Shown one piece after another: positions 29,593 through 39,143 of a DNA stretch of 64,000 nucleotides (positions within the stretch are counted from its first letter, which is position 1; every line of letters starts with the position of its first letter). The notes below the pieces were generated by a model. The model worked only from the letters and a program-made list of their open reading frames with translations. It had not been told where the DNA came from and searched no databases. Source of the DNA: Nematopogon swammerdamellus (lineage: Eukaryota > Arthropoda > Insecta > Lepidoptera > Adelidae). Made by a program: the position numbers and the translations under genes. Location of the stretch: assembly GCA_946902875.1 (NCBI GenBank), contig OX336343.1, positions 21,933,596 to 21,997,595 on the forward strand, written 5' to 3'.

Positions 29593-30105
29593 ACAATTGT
29601 GGGACCAAATAGGAAAATATATGACATAGTTGCAAGATGGCCTGGCAGTTCCCACGACAGTCGTATATTCCGGAACTCCAGGGTTCACCATCGGCTCCAG
29701 ACCAATGACCTGAATGGAATAATACTTGGCGACTCTGGCTATGCAGCGGCAAGGTTTCTCCTGACACCGTTCATCAGACCTCGCAACCCACCACAAGAGA
29801 GATACAACCGAGCACAAATCGGCACAAGGAATGTGGTGGAGAGATCTTTTGGCACATTCAAAAGAAAGTTTCCCTGTTTAAGGCGGGGTTTGGAGTACAA
29901 GTTAAAAACAACATGCAATATAATCATTGCTTGTGCCGTTCTTCATAATATTGCAGTTGATACAGGAGAAGATGACGAGAATGTAGATTGTACTGAGCAG
30001 AGGCTGCCGAGGCAGCCACCAGCACAGGTGGCGGTACCCGATGTGCGTGACGCCGCAGAAGGATTGGTTATGCGAAATATGATTGTACAGCGATATTATA
30101 CATAA
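29593..30105 (+). CDS. PIF/Harbinger transposase, exon 3 of 3
   Basis: Encodes residues 205-374 to a TAA stop, entered at ATTTTCAG in phase 0. TIVGPNRKIYDIVARWPGSS HDSRIF supplies the second catalytic Asp (HDSRIF, residue 226). ILGDSGYAAARFLLTP is the conserved GDSGY segment. NVVERSFGTFKRKFPCL supplies the catalytic Glu (residue 287). The last 60 residues are acidic and variable. No stop or frameshift interrupts the DDE triad, so the enzyme may still be functional. AATAAA directly after the stop (30115) can serve as poly(A) signal. Confidence 0.94.
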   Translation, partial: TIVGPNRKIYDIVARWPGSSHDSRIFRNSRVHHRLQTNDLNGIILGDSGYAAARFLLTPFIRPRNPPQERYNRAQIGTRNVVERSFGTFKRKFPCLRRGLEYKLKTTCNIIIACAVLHNIAVDTGEDDENVDCTEQRLPRQPPAQVAVPDVRDAAEGLVMRNMIVQRYYT

Positions 30106-30113
30106 TACTCTAG

Positions 30114-30120
30114 AAATAAA
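30114..30120 (+). terminator. Poly(A) signal of the transposase gene
   Basis: AATAAAA 9 bases after the stop codon. Confidence 0.6.
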
Positions 30121-30329
30121 ACATCTAAGCTTTCCAAAAAGTACTTTTATTTATAGTTGAAAATGAGTGTACTCTTCTCAATTTCGTTTTAAGGCCGTGA
30201 TAAACGCCAAATACGCAAAAAGTGCAGCAAAGAAAGTCCAAAGCTGACCAAGGCACACATTGAGAAAATTAAAAAAATACATACCTACATAAAATTTGAT
30301 TCCTTACCAACAATATGCTTTGTTGGTTT

Positions 30330-30760
30330 TTTAGGGTTCCGTATTCAACAATGAACCCTTATAGTTTCGCCATGTCCGTGAAAAGCATTTTTCGATTTAG
30401 GGATCCGTTTGCGAATTATTAAGCTTTTAAGTGCTAATTTTTGTTAGAGTCAAGTGTCCCCACCCCCTGCCAGCTAAACGGTTGTTATTAGATATGTGAA
30501 AAAATTCACAGCAGTAGTATATATTATATCAAAATTAAAAGGAATACTATCACAGCTAAGTAGGCTGTACAGGTTGACGAGTAATAACTGTCACCAACTT
30601 ATAAAATGTACGGACGACAGCCATCATTTCACTGTTGAAAAACTTTTTCAAATTAACATTCATTTATTTCCCCTACAAAATTATAAAAATAATCAAATAA
30701 TTTATTTTGATAGGGTTCCGTGCGTGGCTCGCCCGACACGCACTTGTTTAAATGAGTAAA
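30330..30760. repeat. Interspersed repeat G fragments
   Basis: TTAGGGTTCCGTATTCAACA at 30331 and TAGGGTTCCGTGCGTGGCTC at 30711, with AT-rich sequence between. An 87-residue frame at 30496-30759 ends in the repeat and is not a gene. Confidence 0.55.
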
Positions 30761-30809
30761 ATTACTATAAAAGTATGAATTAAAAAAAATCTGAGAATGT
30801 GTGTATTAT

Positions 30810-32190
30810 TACAATTGAACATAGATAAGCAAAAGAGATCCAACCTACATAATGTTGGTTTCGAGAAAACGAGCGTTTTGCAAAAACCATGTTCATAAAG
30901 TCACAGTAAATAATTCAAATCAGAATTGAGGTTCTAGGAATTGCTTATATTCTATATTTTTTTACTATGTATTTAATTACAAAAATAAAGTTTAGGAAAT
31001 AGGAGTTTTTTTCATTTTTATCACCTGGATCCTTCTTACAAAACAATATTACTCTATGTTACAAAATTAGGTTATGAATGATGGATCTTTTTATCAAAAT
31101 AGCCAACCAACAAGATGTTCCAATATTCACGATATTAAATGAGCTGGAGCATTGGGTTTTAAATAAGAAATACATAATATGAACACATGTCTTTTATCAA
31201 AAGCTTTATTTATTAAAAAAAATATATAATACCTCCATAAATCAAAACACAAACATAGAAAATTAAATTTCACATATTCATCGTTTTTGTTTTCTCTAAA
31301 AAAACTAAATAGAAACACACATTTTCATCAATCAAAGTAAACTAAAAAATAAATCAATCATCCGCATCACTGTCATTGTTCATTTAAAAAAATAGAACAC
31401 ACATTTTCATCAACCAAGGTAAACTAAAAAATAAATCAATCATCCGCATCACTGTCATTGTTCATTTAAAAAAATAGAAACATACATTTTCATCAACCAA
31501 GGTAAACTAAAAAATAAATCAATCATCCGCATCACTGTCATTGTTCATTTAAAAAAATAGAACACACATTTTCATCAACCAAGGTAAACTAAAAAATAAA
31601 TCAATCATCCGCATCACTGTCATTGTTCATTTAAAAAAATAGAAACATACATTTTCATCAACCAAGGTAAACTAAAAAATAAATCAATCATCCGCATCAC
31701 TGTCATTGTTCATTTAAAAAAATAGAACACACATTTTCATCAACCAAGGTAAACTAAAAAATAAATCAATCATCCGCATCACTGTCATTGTTCATTTAAA
31801 AAAATAGAAACATACATTTTCATCAATCAAGGTAAACTAAAAAATAAATCAATCATCCGCATCACTGTCATTGTTCATTTAAAAAAATAGAAACATACAT
31901 TTTCATCAATCAAGGTAAACTAAAAAATAAATCAATAATCCGCATCACTGTCATTGTTCATTTAAAAAAATAGAAACATACATTTTCATCAATCAAGGTA
32001 AAATTATTTTAAGCGGATATTATGATGGTTCTTTGGGGAGTACTGTTTTCCAGATAAGTTTCATACTAAGCTGCCTGGGTCTTTTTTGCAATAAATAGAA
32101 TGGTCAATTCTGGAGAGTTCGGTATATTTAACTCATTTTTTGACAAGATGTGGGTTGGATCTTTTTTGCTTATCTATGTTCATTTTACAA
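30810..32190. repeat. Long-range inverted repeat around the minisatellite
   Basis: ACATAGATAAGCAAAAGAGATCC AACC-type sequence at 30818-30850 is matched by its complement (GGTTGGATCTTTTTTGCTTA TCTATGTTC) at 32150-32180. The 1.3 kb between holds the 83-bp array, so this may be a separate non-autonomous insertion inside the Harbinger element. Confidence 0.6.
31316..31998. repeat. 83-bp minisatellite, about eight units
   Basis: Unit: CATTTTCATCAACCAAGGTA AACTAAAAAATAAATCAATC plus ATCCGCATCACTGTCATTGT TCATTTAAAAAAATAG. Two variants (AACACACA and AAACATACA starts) alternate in the first six units, a higher-order dimer pattern; the last units are all of the second type. Each unit has, on the minus strand, an in-frame ATG and the short peptide MNNDSDADD before a stop. 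Confidence 0.9.
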
Positions 32191-32376
32191 TACCACTGAT
32201 GCAAAGGTCACATAGCACTTGAGAAAACTGGCTTGTTGAAATTAATAAAAAACAAAAAACGCCTACACAAAATTATCAACGTAATCATAATCAACCATAC
32301 GTACCTAAATGCACCTATCTTAACTAAAATAATTTGGAATTTGAAATTCCAGAATGCTTAAGGTCGTTTGCGTTTG

Positions 32377-33041
32377 TCACTGTCTTAATAGATTAATTTT
32401 TAAGTTTTGCTCATCTTCTATTAATTGCATTAGTCTGATTTTATGTTCTGTTTCTAATTTTTTTAATTTTAATTCTTCTTCTTGTAATTTTTTTAAATGT
32501 TCTAATTTCAATGTGTGCATTTGGCTTCTATGCTCTAAATCCTGTATCAGCAGGTCTTGCTTGTATGAGTCTACCGACTTAGGCTGAACGGGCCTCTCGC
32601 GACGATGCGGTAGCGGCAGCTCAGCTTGGACAGCTTGCTGAGGAGGCGGAATGTCCTGTTCCTGCGGTACCGGGCTGAGCGGCGGCGGCGGACGGGGGGA
32701 CTCTGGCGATGCCAGTATGCGGCGGCGCTGCAGAGGGTTGTCCTGCTGTAGCCGGGTGTGCGGGGCCGGCGAAGGCGTGTCGTAGTCTTGAGATTGTATG
32801 CGGCGCTGCTGCAGAGGGTTGTCCTGCAGTAGTCGGGTGCGCTGGGGCCGAGAAGGTGTGTCGTACCCTCCGTCAAATACAGGGGTGGGGTCCGAACCGA
32901 CTTCAATGACAATCGGAATTGTATCTTGGTCCTCATCCATCGGTGTGCCATACGAAGCATTCATTGCAGCTGCCGATGTCGTAGGACTACTATTATTGTG
33001 CCTCCATGAATTGTCATTGTTGTCTCTCTCTGTGTCTGGTC
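32377..33041 (-). CDS. Harbinger Myb/SANT-like protein, exon 3 of 3
   Basis: Encodes residues 192-412. It starts after TTATTTACAG with two bases completing a Gly codon left by exon 2, giving DSDNIQGPDTERDN across the junction. It is a Pro/Gln-rich linker with two direct repeats (TPSRPQRTRLLQDNPLQQRR and TPSPAPHTRLQQDNPLQRRR). A C-terminal charged helix follows (about 347-412: LEHLKKLQEEELKLKKLETE) with coiled-coil spacing, probably for dimerisation or transposase contact. Stop at 32377-32379. Confidence 0.9.
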
Positions 33042-33635
33042 CTGTAAATAAATAAATGGTCAAATATTATATAAATAAGTAGGTACCTTGCATGCACCTT
33101 TTACCAGGATGTAATAAAATAAAGGGAACTTTTCAGTGAGAAAACAATATCTGCAAAGCAATAAAATGTTCACTAGGACTTTGACCACTAATGAGCTAGT
33201 ATAGTTCTTGGGAATCCAGTAGAAGGCCATAAAAATAATATAATGCATTTTTTTGCTCTGTGCTATTGGTAATTTCCAAGAGACAATTTTTTATTATGCT
33301 AAATTGAACTTTACTGCAGTAGACATAAATGCACATCATGAGGATAATCTTAAAAAAAATAACTAAGGATTAAGGAATAGCTATGCTGCCTGTCTGACCA
33401 TCTGTTTTACAACCTTCCTGCATTCATTTTTATTGTAGTTTGTCTTTCTTCCAGCAGCCTGCCTGCCTTTAAATATTACTTTATTGCCTACCAGCTGTCC
33501 AAATATTTTCCATATATTTTGCTATCCACTAAATACACAAAAGACGCAGCACATTAATCCTGTCTGTATGTAGGTATGTTCCTTCATAACTTTAAATGGT
33601 TAACATATTTCAGTTAAATTTAGTATACATATGTA
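33042..33635. other. Myb-gene intron 2, no other feature recognised
   Basis: AT-rich intron sequence (minus strand) before the foldback element at 33636. Confidence 0.5.
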
Positions 33636-33756
33636 CTCGGCAGTAAATAATGTACATCAACAAGCTTTAGAGACAATCCGGTTATAGAGCGTCGTCTCCT
33701 CGCACAACTCACACGTCTCTGTGCGACAGGGACGACACTACAGCCGGATAGACGTT
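33636..33756. repeat. Foldback element (CGACAGGGACGACG family)
   Basis: GTACTCGGCAGTAAATAATG, AGAGACAATCCGGTTATAGA and TCTGTGCGACAGGGACGACA, a truncated relative of 17444-17623. Confidence 0.75.
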
Positions 33757-33761
33757 TCCTG

Positions 33762-34157
33762 TTTTTTTTTTATGTAAACCAACATGGGTGGCTGTGTCGA
33801 AGGACCAATGATACAGTCGACAGAGCCAAAAACCCTCTCCTCGCGAAACCACGCTCAGTGAGGCGCCATGCCAGCAGATTTGCGGACTGTTGCTAGGCTG
33901 TCTAGCCCGTTGATACGACGTTTGAAGACACCCAGGTTAAAGGATTCTGGAAACACACTCGCCGGGAGACAGTTCCACACCGTAGCGGTGCGACTAGGGA
34001 ATCGGGATTTCCCGGGAATCGGGATTTTTCATTCCCGGGTCCCGGGATCGTAAAAACCCCGGGAAATGAGAAACGCTAGGTGCGATAAAGAAACAATTTT
34101 GAGAATCGATGGGTTCTCAAAAGCCCAATGTCAACAACAAAAGGGTGCTCGGTTTCT
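33762..34157 (-). pseudogene. Jockey-type LINE C, 3' end with internal insertion
   Basis: Antisense 3' end beginning with a T-run and ATGTAAACCAACATGGGTGG. It contains GGTGCCATGCCAGCAG-like and TTGCGGACTGTTGCTAGGCT sequence, and the antisense of the protein tail VVDIGLLRTHRF near 34110. A 90-bp CCCGGG-rich insertion lies at 33991-34082. It lies in Myb-gene intron 2 and is followed by a SINE A tail. Confidence 0.75.
33991..34082. repeat. CCCGGG-rich palindromic insertion
   Basis: ATCGGGATTTCCCGGGAATC, CATTCCCGGGTCCCGGGATC and ACCCCGGGAAATG form several nested palindromes. GTGCGA lies directly at both ends (33987-33992, 34077-34083), a probable 6-bp target duplication when compared with the uninterrupted LINE copy at 60912. 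Confidence 0.7.
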
Positions 34158-34227
34158 CTGCGTTATGGGCTGACATCACGGATGCTGTGGGTGATGTAGC
34201 CAACCGTGTCTGTTTCCATAAAAAAAG
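34158..34227 (+). mobile_element. SINE A tail fragment
   Basis: GGGCTGACATCACGGATGCT to the A-run only. Confidence 0.85.
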
Positions 34228-34245
34228 TAAATAATATGGACAAAC

Positions 34246-34447
34246 CTTGTATGTTGTCACTATCGAAGTCTACGGCGATGGTGGGCATCAGGCTCGGCAG
34301 GGTCGCTAGCACGTGCTGCGCTTCCGGATCCATGTCCGGGATGCTCGGGCCGCCGCCGGTATAATTTCTCTGGTTTTCCTTCGTCCTCCCTTCCCTTGCT
34401 CTGGCTTTTAAATTGATCCACAGCTTTTTCAGTTGCTTTGCATTCGC
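34246..34447 (-). CDS. Harbinger Myb/SANT-like protein, exon 2 of 3
   Basis: Encodes residues 125-191 (202 nt), entered after TTTTTTCAG and ending ACATACAAG|GTTTGT with one base over. It opens with ANAKQLKKLWINLKARAREG, the recognition-helix part of Zeste/Myb-SANT-like domains ('xxLkkkweNLKxrar'), then a Gly/Pro linker and a variable acidic segment (AVDFDSDNIQ). Confidence 0.92.
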
Positions 34448-34981
34448 CTGAAAAAAGAAATGTAAGTAGCATTATAACAAGACTATCACCTGTTCCACAT
34501 TTCCGCCCGCTAGCTGTTCAGTCTCTATGTTATTTAGCGTGATTGTAAATAACCTATAACCTGCGGGACATATCAAGCTACATGTAGAAAAAAGTCAACT
34601 AAACTCCGATCAGTGGTTCACAAATCATGAGGGAACAGACAGACTTCTAGCACACATCTCTCCCCGACCGCTCTCACCTTTCTGCTCACTTCCTTTAAAA
34701 TAAAAAAGCGATGCTCGGACAGACCGAAAGAAATAACGGCAGACATTGCATTTTATAGAGGTAGATAATGAATATACTAGCAGTTCAGTCGCATCGCTAT
34801 GTGAGTTGAGCTGCCTTCGCATATCTATATACCTACCGAGTGACGTTACAATACAACCTTATTTTGTGTGCATGTGTACTAGATTGCAATAACCATTTGT
34901 GTTGTTAGCAACAAATAAGAAATCATTCGGGTTCGGCAGAACTGAAAAAGAACACGTTTAGAATACATGATTGGTACTTAC

Positions 34982-35353
34982 TTTTTCCGAAATAATCGCA
35001 GCACTATTGTATTCTGTGGTAATTTTATTCCACACTGCTTCTTTCTTTTGGCTCGAAACTCCATCCGTTTTTCGGTTTTCGACGATAGCCATATAGCGGC
35101 TTACAATTGTAGAAAGAAGCTCCTTTTCAATGTCAGTAAACGGTCTCTTCCTTATCACTGTCGCGGCGCCTCGGCTGGTGGAGGCGACAGCGGCAGAGGC
35201 GGCGCCGCGGCTGGTGGAGGCCACGACAGCGGCAGAGGCGGCGCCGCGGCTGGTGGAGGCGACGACAGCGGCAGAGGCGGCGCCGCGGCTGGTGGAGGCG
35301 ACAGCGGCAGAGGCGGCGCCGCGGCTGGTGGAGGCGACAGCGGCAGAGTCCAT
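34982..35353 (-). CDS. Harbinger Myb/SANT-like protein, exon 1 of 3
   Basis: Encodes residues 1-124 from ATG at 35353. Residues 3-64 are five imperfect repeats of the type AAVASTSRGAAS, rich in small residues. Residues 66-124 form the first helices of the DNA-binding domain: RKRPFTDIEKELLSTIVSRY, MAIVENRKTDG and KKEAVWNKITTEYN (with the conserved Trp). The exon ends in phase 0 at GGAAAAA|GTAAGT and joins exon 2 in frame. In Harbinger elements this second protein is known to bind the transposase and the subterminal DNA. The full protein is 412 residues. Plus-strand frames over the repeats are shadows. Confidence 0.9.
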
Positions 35354-36172
35354 CCTGGAGTGTGGAGTCACCGGGCGGGAGCGCGGGACAGAAGCAGGCA
35401 GTGATAGCGTTGCAGAGATCGTTCGTCGGTGTAGGGTTACAAGTCCGTTGTGGTTGCCGAGTTCGTGCTTTGCGTGCAGGATCAGTCCGGTGTCGTAGCG
35501 AGGGTCGTATCGAGTATGCAGTCGTATCAGTAGTCCAGAATAATGCCAAGGTCGGAAACAGTTCAATTGAAACTTGCTTGAGAAAACTTAACACACGCGC
35601 ACAGATATCCGGTCAACGTCGAATAGCCATACATACATACATAACCCAAGCCTGCGAGCTAGCAAACAATTGCCAGTTGGTAAAACACAAAAACCACGCA
35701 TTGTGTTTGAACGATCTAACATCGCTCGTCAGTATTTATCATGTAAATAATGTTGATTTCAAATAGGGGTATCATGTATTTATATTATACTTTATCTCAA
35801 TTAAGTATTACTTCTAAAAAATCGTCTAATAATTTTAATACTTCTCGTTTCAGGTATCAAGTATTTTGGGGTAATTTCATATTATGGCAATTCAATTTCT
35901 CTGTGGTACAAACGACGGCGAACCATAAACAAAAAGGAAAGGCTACACTACAGAGTAATCGCGTAATCTGGTTATTTCCTTAGTATCCATAGTAAAAAAA
36001 AAAAAAACGTGACTTGAGATTTACTCAGGATTTTCTTGAGTAGTCTCGGCGGAGACGTTGACGAGATTTAACTATGAATACGATTGAGTGCGCTCGGCCG
36101 AGTAAGATTTGAGAACGACTTGGCTGAGTTGAGCGTAAGAAGCGATTTGAGCACGCTCTATGTATACGGGCC
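35354..36172. promoter_or_regulatory. Harbinger right end: Myb-gene upstream region
   Basis: Holds the presumed promoter of the minus-strand Myb gene and the right subterminal region. From 36010 it has several copies of ACTTGAGA/GACTCAAGTC-like motifs (GTGACTTGAGATTTACTCAG, GTAGTCTCGGCGGAGACG, GAGTTGAGCGTAAG). Similar motifs at the left end (CTTGAGACTAGACTC, CGAACTCAAGTCTCG, 26600-26670) suggest shared subterminal binding sites. Confidence 0.55.
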
Positions 36173-36175
36173 TTA

Positions 36176-36860
36176 ATTATTGCTCAGCCAGCCAGCAAGA
36201 CATTTCGAAGTGCACGCCACGCCACGCATAAGGTTGAGCTCGAGTTGGTTCATTTCTAAGTAAGATTCAGCGACATCTATTGAATAATTGTACATTATTT
36301 ATCTGTCACACCATTCGGTTCCGTTTTCACCTCTTTGAGATACCGCCGCACCTAGAAAAGGTTAAGTTCGTGTAGCGACATCTAGCTAGAGTTGTGCGTT
36401 ATACCTGCAATGCGGTTCGTTTCTGAACGAATGAGTATTCGAAACTAAACACAGGTGTCGCTGTTTAATATTTCACATTCTAACGAATTATCACTATAAA
36501 AATAAAAATAGTGTGCGAGAATTTTTGTAAGTAAAAACAAAAATAGTTTTTAATAGTTTTAATCGAATCAAATTACACGTCTTACCCGCACGTCAAAATG
36601 GTGAGATATTGACGGAACTTGAGAGTAGGTAACGCAAAAACGACCACAAAAAAGAGACTCAAAACGTGTTCCGGGAAAATCTGGGTGATAAATCAAAGTA
36701 TTACCTATTTATGGTTTAAGATGTGATGAGGTGATGACTGATGGATGAGTCATCAAAGTTTAGATTTTTTTTTTTCGAATTTCGGCTAACTGTGTTTCCT
36801 TTGAGGGTGAGAAGGGTCGAGGGGTCCGAGCCGAGATGCCGTGTTTTTGATTGTATTATT
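36176..36860. other. No confirmed gene; repeated 'gcgacatct' motif
   Basis: AGCGACATCT(A/G) phrases occur on both sides of the Harbinger element (26361, 26414, 36272, 36377), so the transposon landed in an older repeat. An ATG directly followed by a donor-like GTGAGATATT (36597) was considered as a first exon but not adopted. Confidence 0.4.
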
Positions 36861-36877
36861 TGTTAGATCTGCTAATA

Positions 36878-36935
36878 ACACATATTCTGTGAAAATTTCA
36901 ACCGGCTACCTATTACGGTTAAAGAGAGACAGACA
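36878..36935 (-). repeat. Interspersed repeat G, core fragment
   Basis: ACACATATTCTGTGAAAATT TCAACCGGCTACC then AGACAGACAGACGGCG. Confidence 0.6.
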
Positions 36936-37486
36936 GACGGCGTCGATTTTGATTCCATGTTTGGTAGATGTCGAAAAAAAGCGATCTGCCTAGGGCATAG
37001 ATTTGTGTGCATTAGGCATAGATTTGTGTGTAAAATAAAAAGAATGGCGCCATAAAATTTAAAAAAAGCACTAACATAAAATTTAAAAAAAAATCATTGA
37101 AAATAATGGCTCCATCTAGTAGCACTGCGATAGAATTAAAAAAAATGTAACGCCATCTAGTGGTACTACAAAATTTCTTGCTTCCATTTTTTTGTTCTAC
37201 GTTGCGCATTCCTAGGGAAAGTTTTTTTTCCTTTTCAGAATCAATAATAATTTGTTAAAGGTCCTAAGCTCAGGAGGACAATTTACCGAAGATGATAGTG
37301 CCCCTACCTGCCCTTAGTTCAGCTGTGTCCAACCGGTGGTGGTACGCGGGACCCCGGTAGCACGAGGACATATTTTTAGGCGCCCGCACACAGACGTTCC
37401 AATAAACATAAACATTGATATAATACCGCGAAAAAAAAATTATAAATAAATACATTTAGAAATACCTACTTACTTTGACTAACGTG
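36936..37486. other. No gene recognised; short local repeats
   Basis: GGCATAGATTTGTGTG is repeated at 36996 and 37016. CGCCATCTAGTGG-type phrases recur at 37105 and 37152. Confidence 0.4.
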
Positions 37487-37672
37487 TGGGGCCGGTACTT
37501 AAAAAGAATAGCCCCACTGCATCTCCCCCCATGCATGTTGTAAAAGGCGACTAAGGGATAAGGACAAGATGACGTGCTAAAGGGCGATAGGGTCGCCACC
37601 TCTCACCTTGGCACGGTACTTCCACCGAGTCATGCAGCAGGTGGGTCTTCGTGCCTTACTTCGTGTCTGAAA
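37487..37672 (-). repeat. Repeat family E, A'-like end
   Basis: GTGGGGCCGGTACTTAAAAA GAATAG and TGTAAAAGGCGACTAAGGGA, then GATAGGGTCGCCACCTCTCA and AGGTGGGTCTTCGTGCCTTA, antisense to 13260-13446. Confidence 0.75.
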
Positions 37673-37710
37673 ATCTAAATAGCCAGGTATCCCATTAAAA
37701 TGTATACATA

Positions 37711-38631
37711 GGCTGTTCCGAAAATTGTTAGTGAAATGAAAAATAGTTAGAATATGAAAAAAAAAAATTTACAGCTTTTCAAAATATTTCCCTCCAATCC
37801 CTATGCACTTATGCATTCGGGTGAACCAGGTTTCAAAACATTTAAAAAACGTATCTTGCGGGAGGTCGAAAAATAACCGCCGAAATTCTTCGACGGCCTC
37901 GTCTGCAGTGTTAAATTTTCGCCCGCGAAGCATTTTTTTTAACGTGGGAAATAAAAAAATTCGCATGGAGCTAAATCTGGGCTGTACGGAGGATGGGATA
38001 ACCTTTGTACCCCCGAAGTTGTCAAATAGTCCATGTTTCTACCGGTGTGTGAGCGGGCGCGTTATCTTGGTGAAAAAGAATGCCACGGACGCCGCTCCTT
38101 GGGCGCTCGCTATTCAACTCCCCGAAAGCTTGAGACAGACAAACTTCGCAATACCAATCTTCAGTTCAGCCTGAATCTCCCGAAGTGTAATGTGTCTATT
38201 CTCCCGCAATAGCCACTCTACCCTGATGACGTTTTCATGAGTGACTGCAGTTGATGGTCGGCCGGGTCTGGGGACATCGTTTAGGATCTCTCGACCACGT
38301 TTAAATTCACGAAACCAATAAGTAACTGTTGCTAACGCAGGAGTAGACTCCCCAAAAGCAGCTTGCAAATTTTCGTGAGATTCCTTGAAGGTTAACCCTA
38401 TTTTATAAGCATAGAAAATCATAACACGAAAAGCTTCTCGCGAGACGTCCATTGTTGCAAATGAAATATGAGTGACGGATAACCGTTAAAAATATTTAAA
38501 AAAAGAACTACACATAGGTGGCCAATAATTTTCATCAAGGGTATTTGTATTTAAATTAGCCGTCAAATCAAAATAGTTTCAGGAAAAAAAAAATTGTATT
38601 TATTCTGTGGCTAACAATTTTCGGAACAGCC
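37711..38631 (-). mobile_element. Mariner element, internally deleted
   Basis: Terminal inverted repeats GGCTGTTCCGAAAATTGTTA and the complement TAACAATTTTCGGAACAGCC. TA flanks the left end; the right flank has mutated. At 921 bp it is about 400 bp short of a normal mariner. The minus-strand N-terminus (38452-38114) gives MDVSREAFRVMIFYAYKIGL, TYWFREFKRGREILNDVPRP GRPS (the helix-turn-helix and its linker). It then jumps to fragments equivalent to FHQDNAPAHT (second catalytic Asp), a PPYSPDLAPCDFF-like stretch, and MRIFLFPTLKKMLRGRKF ... HKCIGIGGKYFEKL at the C-terminus. The segment with the first catalytic Asp is gone and frames are broken. Confidence 0.9.
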
Positions 38632-38699
38632 CACGTAGTTAAGTAAACGTTGTCCCTACTTGAAAGTGCCCGCTGAGCTTGACAGAAATGTTGGACCCC

Positions 38700-38922
38700 A
38701 CTTTTCTTTATGGAAACTGACATGGTTGGCTACATCATCTACAACATCCACGATGTCAGCCCATAACACCGGGTGAACTAGGTGCCAGGCCAGTGCTTCC
38801 CTTCATTTAATGTCGGCTACACTGAACTTGACGGAAAACACGAACTATTTACATAGCCGTTTTGACCGACGTTGCGTTCAGTGCGGTGGTATCATCCCGG
38901 CCGGAATAAACCCTACCACCAT
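38700..38922 (-). mobile_element. SINE A, head-truncated
   Basis: Antisense tail (CTTTATGGAAACTGACATGG) through the body to CCGGAATAAACCCTACCACC. The head is missing. Confidence 0.85.
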
Positions 38923-39007
38923 AGAAATAACCTAAAACACTCTGTATCGCATTTATGTCAAAGCGTGCTGCAAAAGTAAAAATGTATTGTTTTTATCTTT
39001 GTTTCAG

Positions 39008-39143
39008 GTCAAAAAGAAAATTTGTGATAATGAGTGAGGCAAATACGACGCGGGTAGTGGCGGGGACCAACAACTACATCTGTCTCTTCGTCGACAAGAT
39101 ATATTTTAACCGACTTCAAATAGAAGGATGTTTTTTTAACTAA
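39008..39143 (+). CDS. Possible terminal exon of an unrecognised gene
   Basis: After a good acceptor (TTTTTATCTTTGTTTCAG, AG at 39006-39007) the frame reads SKRKFVIMSEANTTRVVAGT then NNYICLFVDKIYFNRLQIEG CFFN and a TAA stop. The middle part has GC-ending codons (GTAGTGGCGGGGACCAACAA CTAC), unlike the flanks. The last 15 residues come from a widespread TTTTAACCGACTTC repeat. No upstream partner exon was found, so this may be a remnant or a gene whose other exons I cannot see. Confidence 0.35.

Larger units (their letters stand above)
26520..36172 (+). mobile_element. PIF/Harbinger DNA transposon, apparently complete
   Basis: A 9653-bp element with termini GGCCCGTATACATA at 26520 and the complement TATGTATACGGGCC ending at 36172. 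It is flanked by TTA on both sides (26517-26519, 36173-36175), the 3-bp TWA target duplication of PIF/Harbinger elements. It carries the two genes expected of an autonomous member, transposase on + and Myb/SANT-like protein on -, in convergent order. Both read through without a stop after splicing. Typical family members are 2-5 kb. The extra length here comes from SINE A copies in both transposase introns, a Jockey-type fragment in a Myb intron, a minisatellite and several tandem duplications. Confidence 0.93.

Noticed and set aside
31316..31998. CRISPR-like array
   Set aside because: The whole 83-bp unit is repeated; there are no variable spacers.
32571..33055. Plus-strand and second minus-strand ORFs over the Pro/Gln-rich exon
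   Set aside because: Shadows of exon 3 of the Myb-like gene; only one frame joins exon 2 in phase and ends in a coiled coil.
35130..35594. Plus-strand and alternative-frame ORFs over the Ala-Ser-Thr repeats
   Set aside because: Shadows of exon 1 of the Myb-like gene; the repeat unit length keeps several frames open.
36480..36610. First coding exon consisting of ATG before GTGAGATATT
   Set aside because: The only nearby downstream candidate exon (39008) hits a stop in the frame this would require; no other support.
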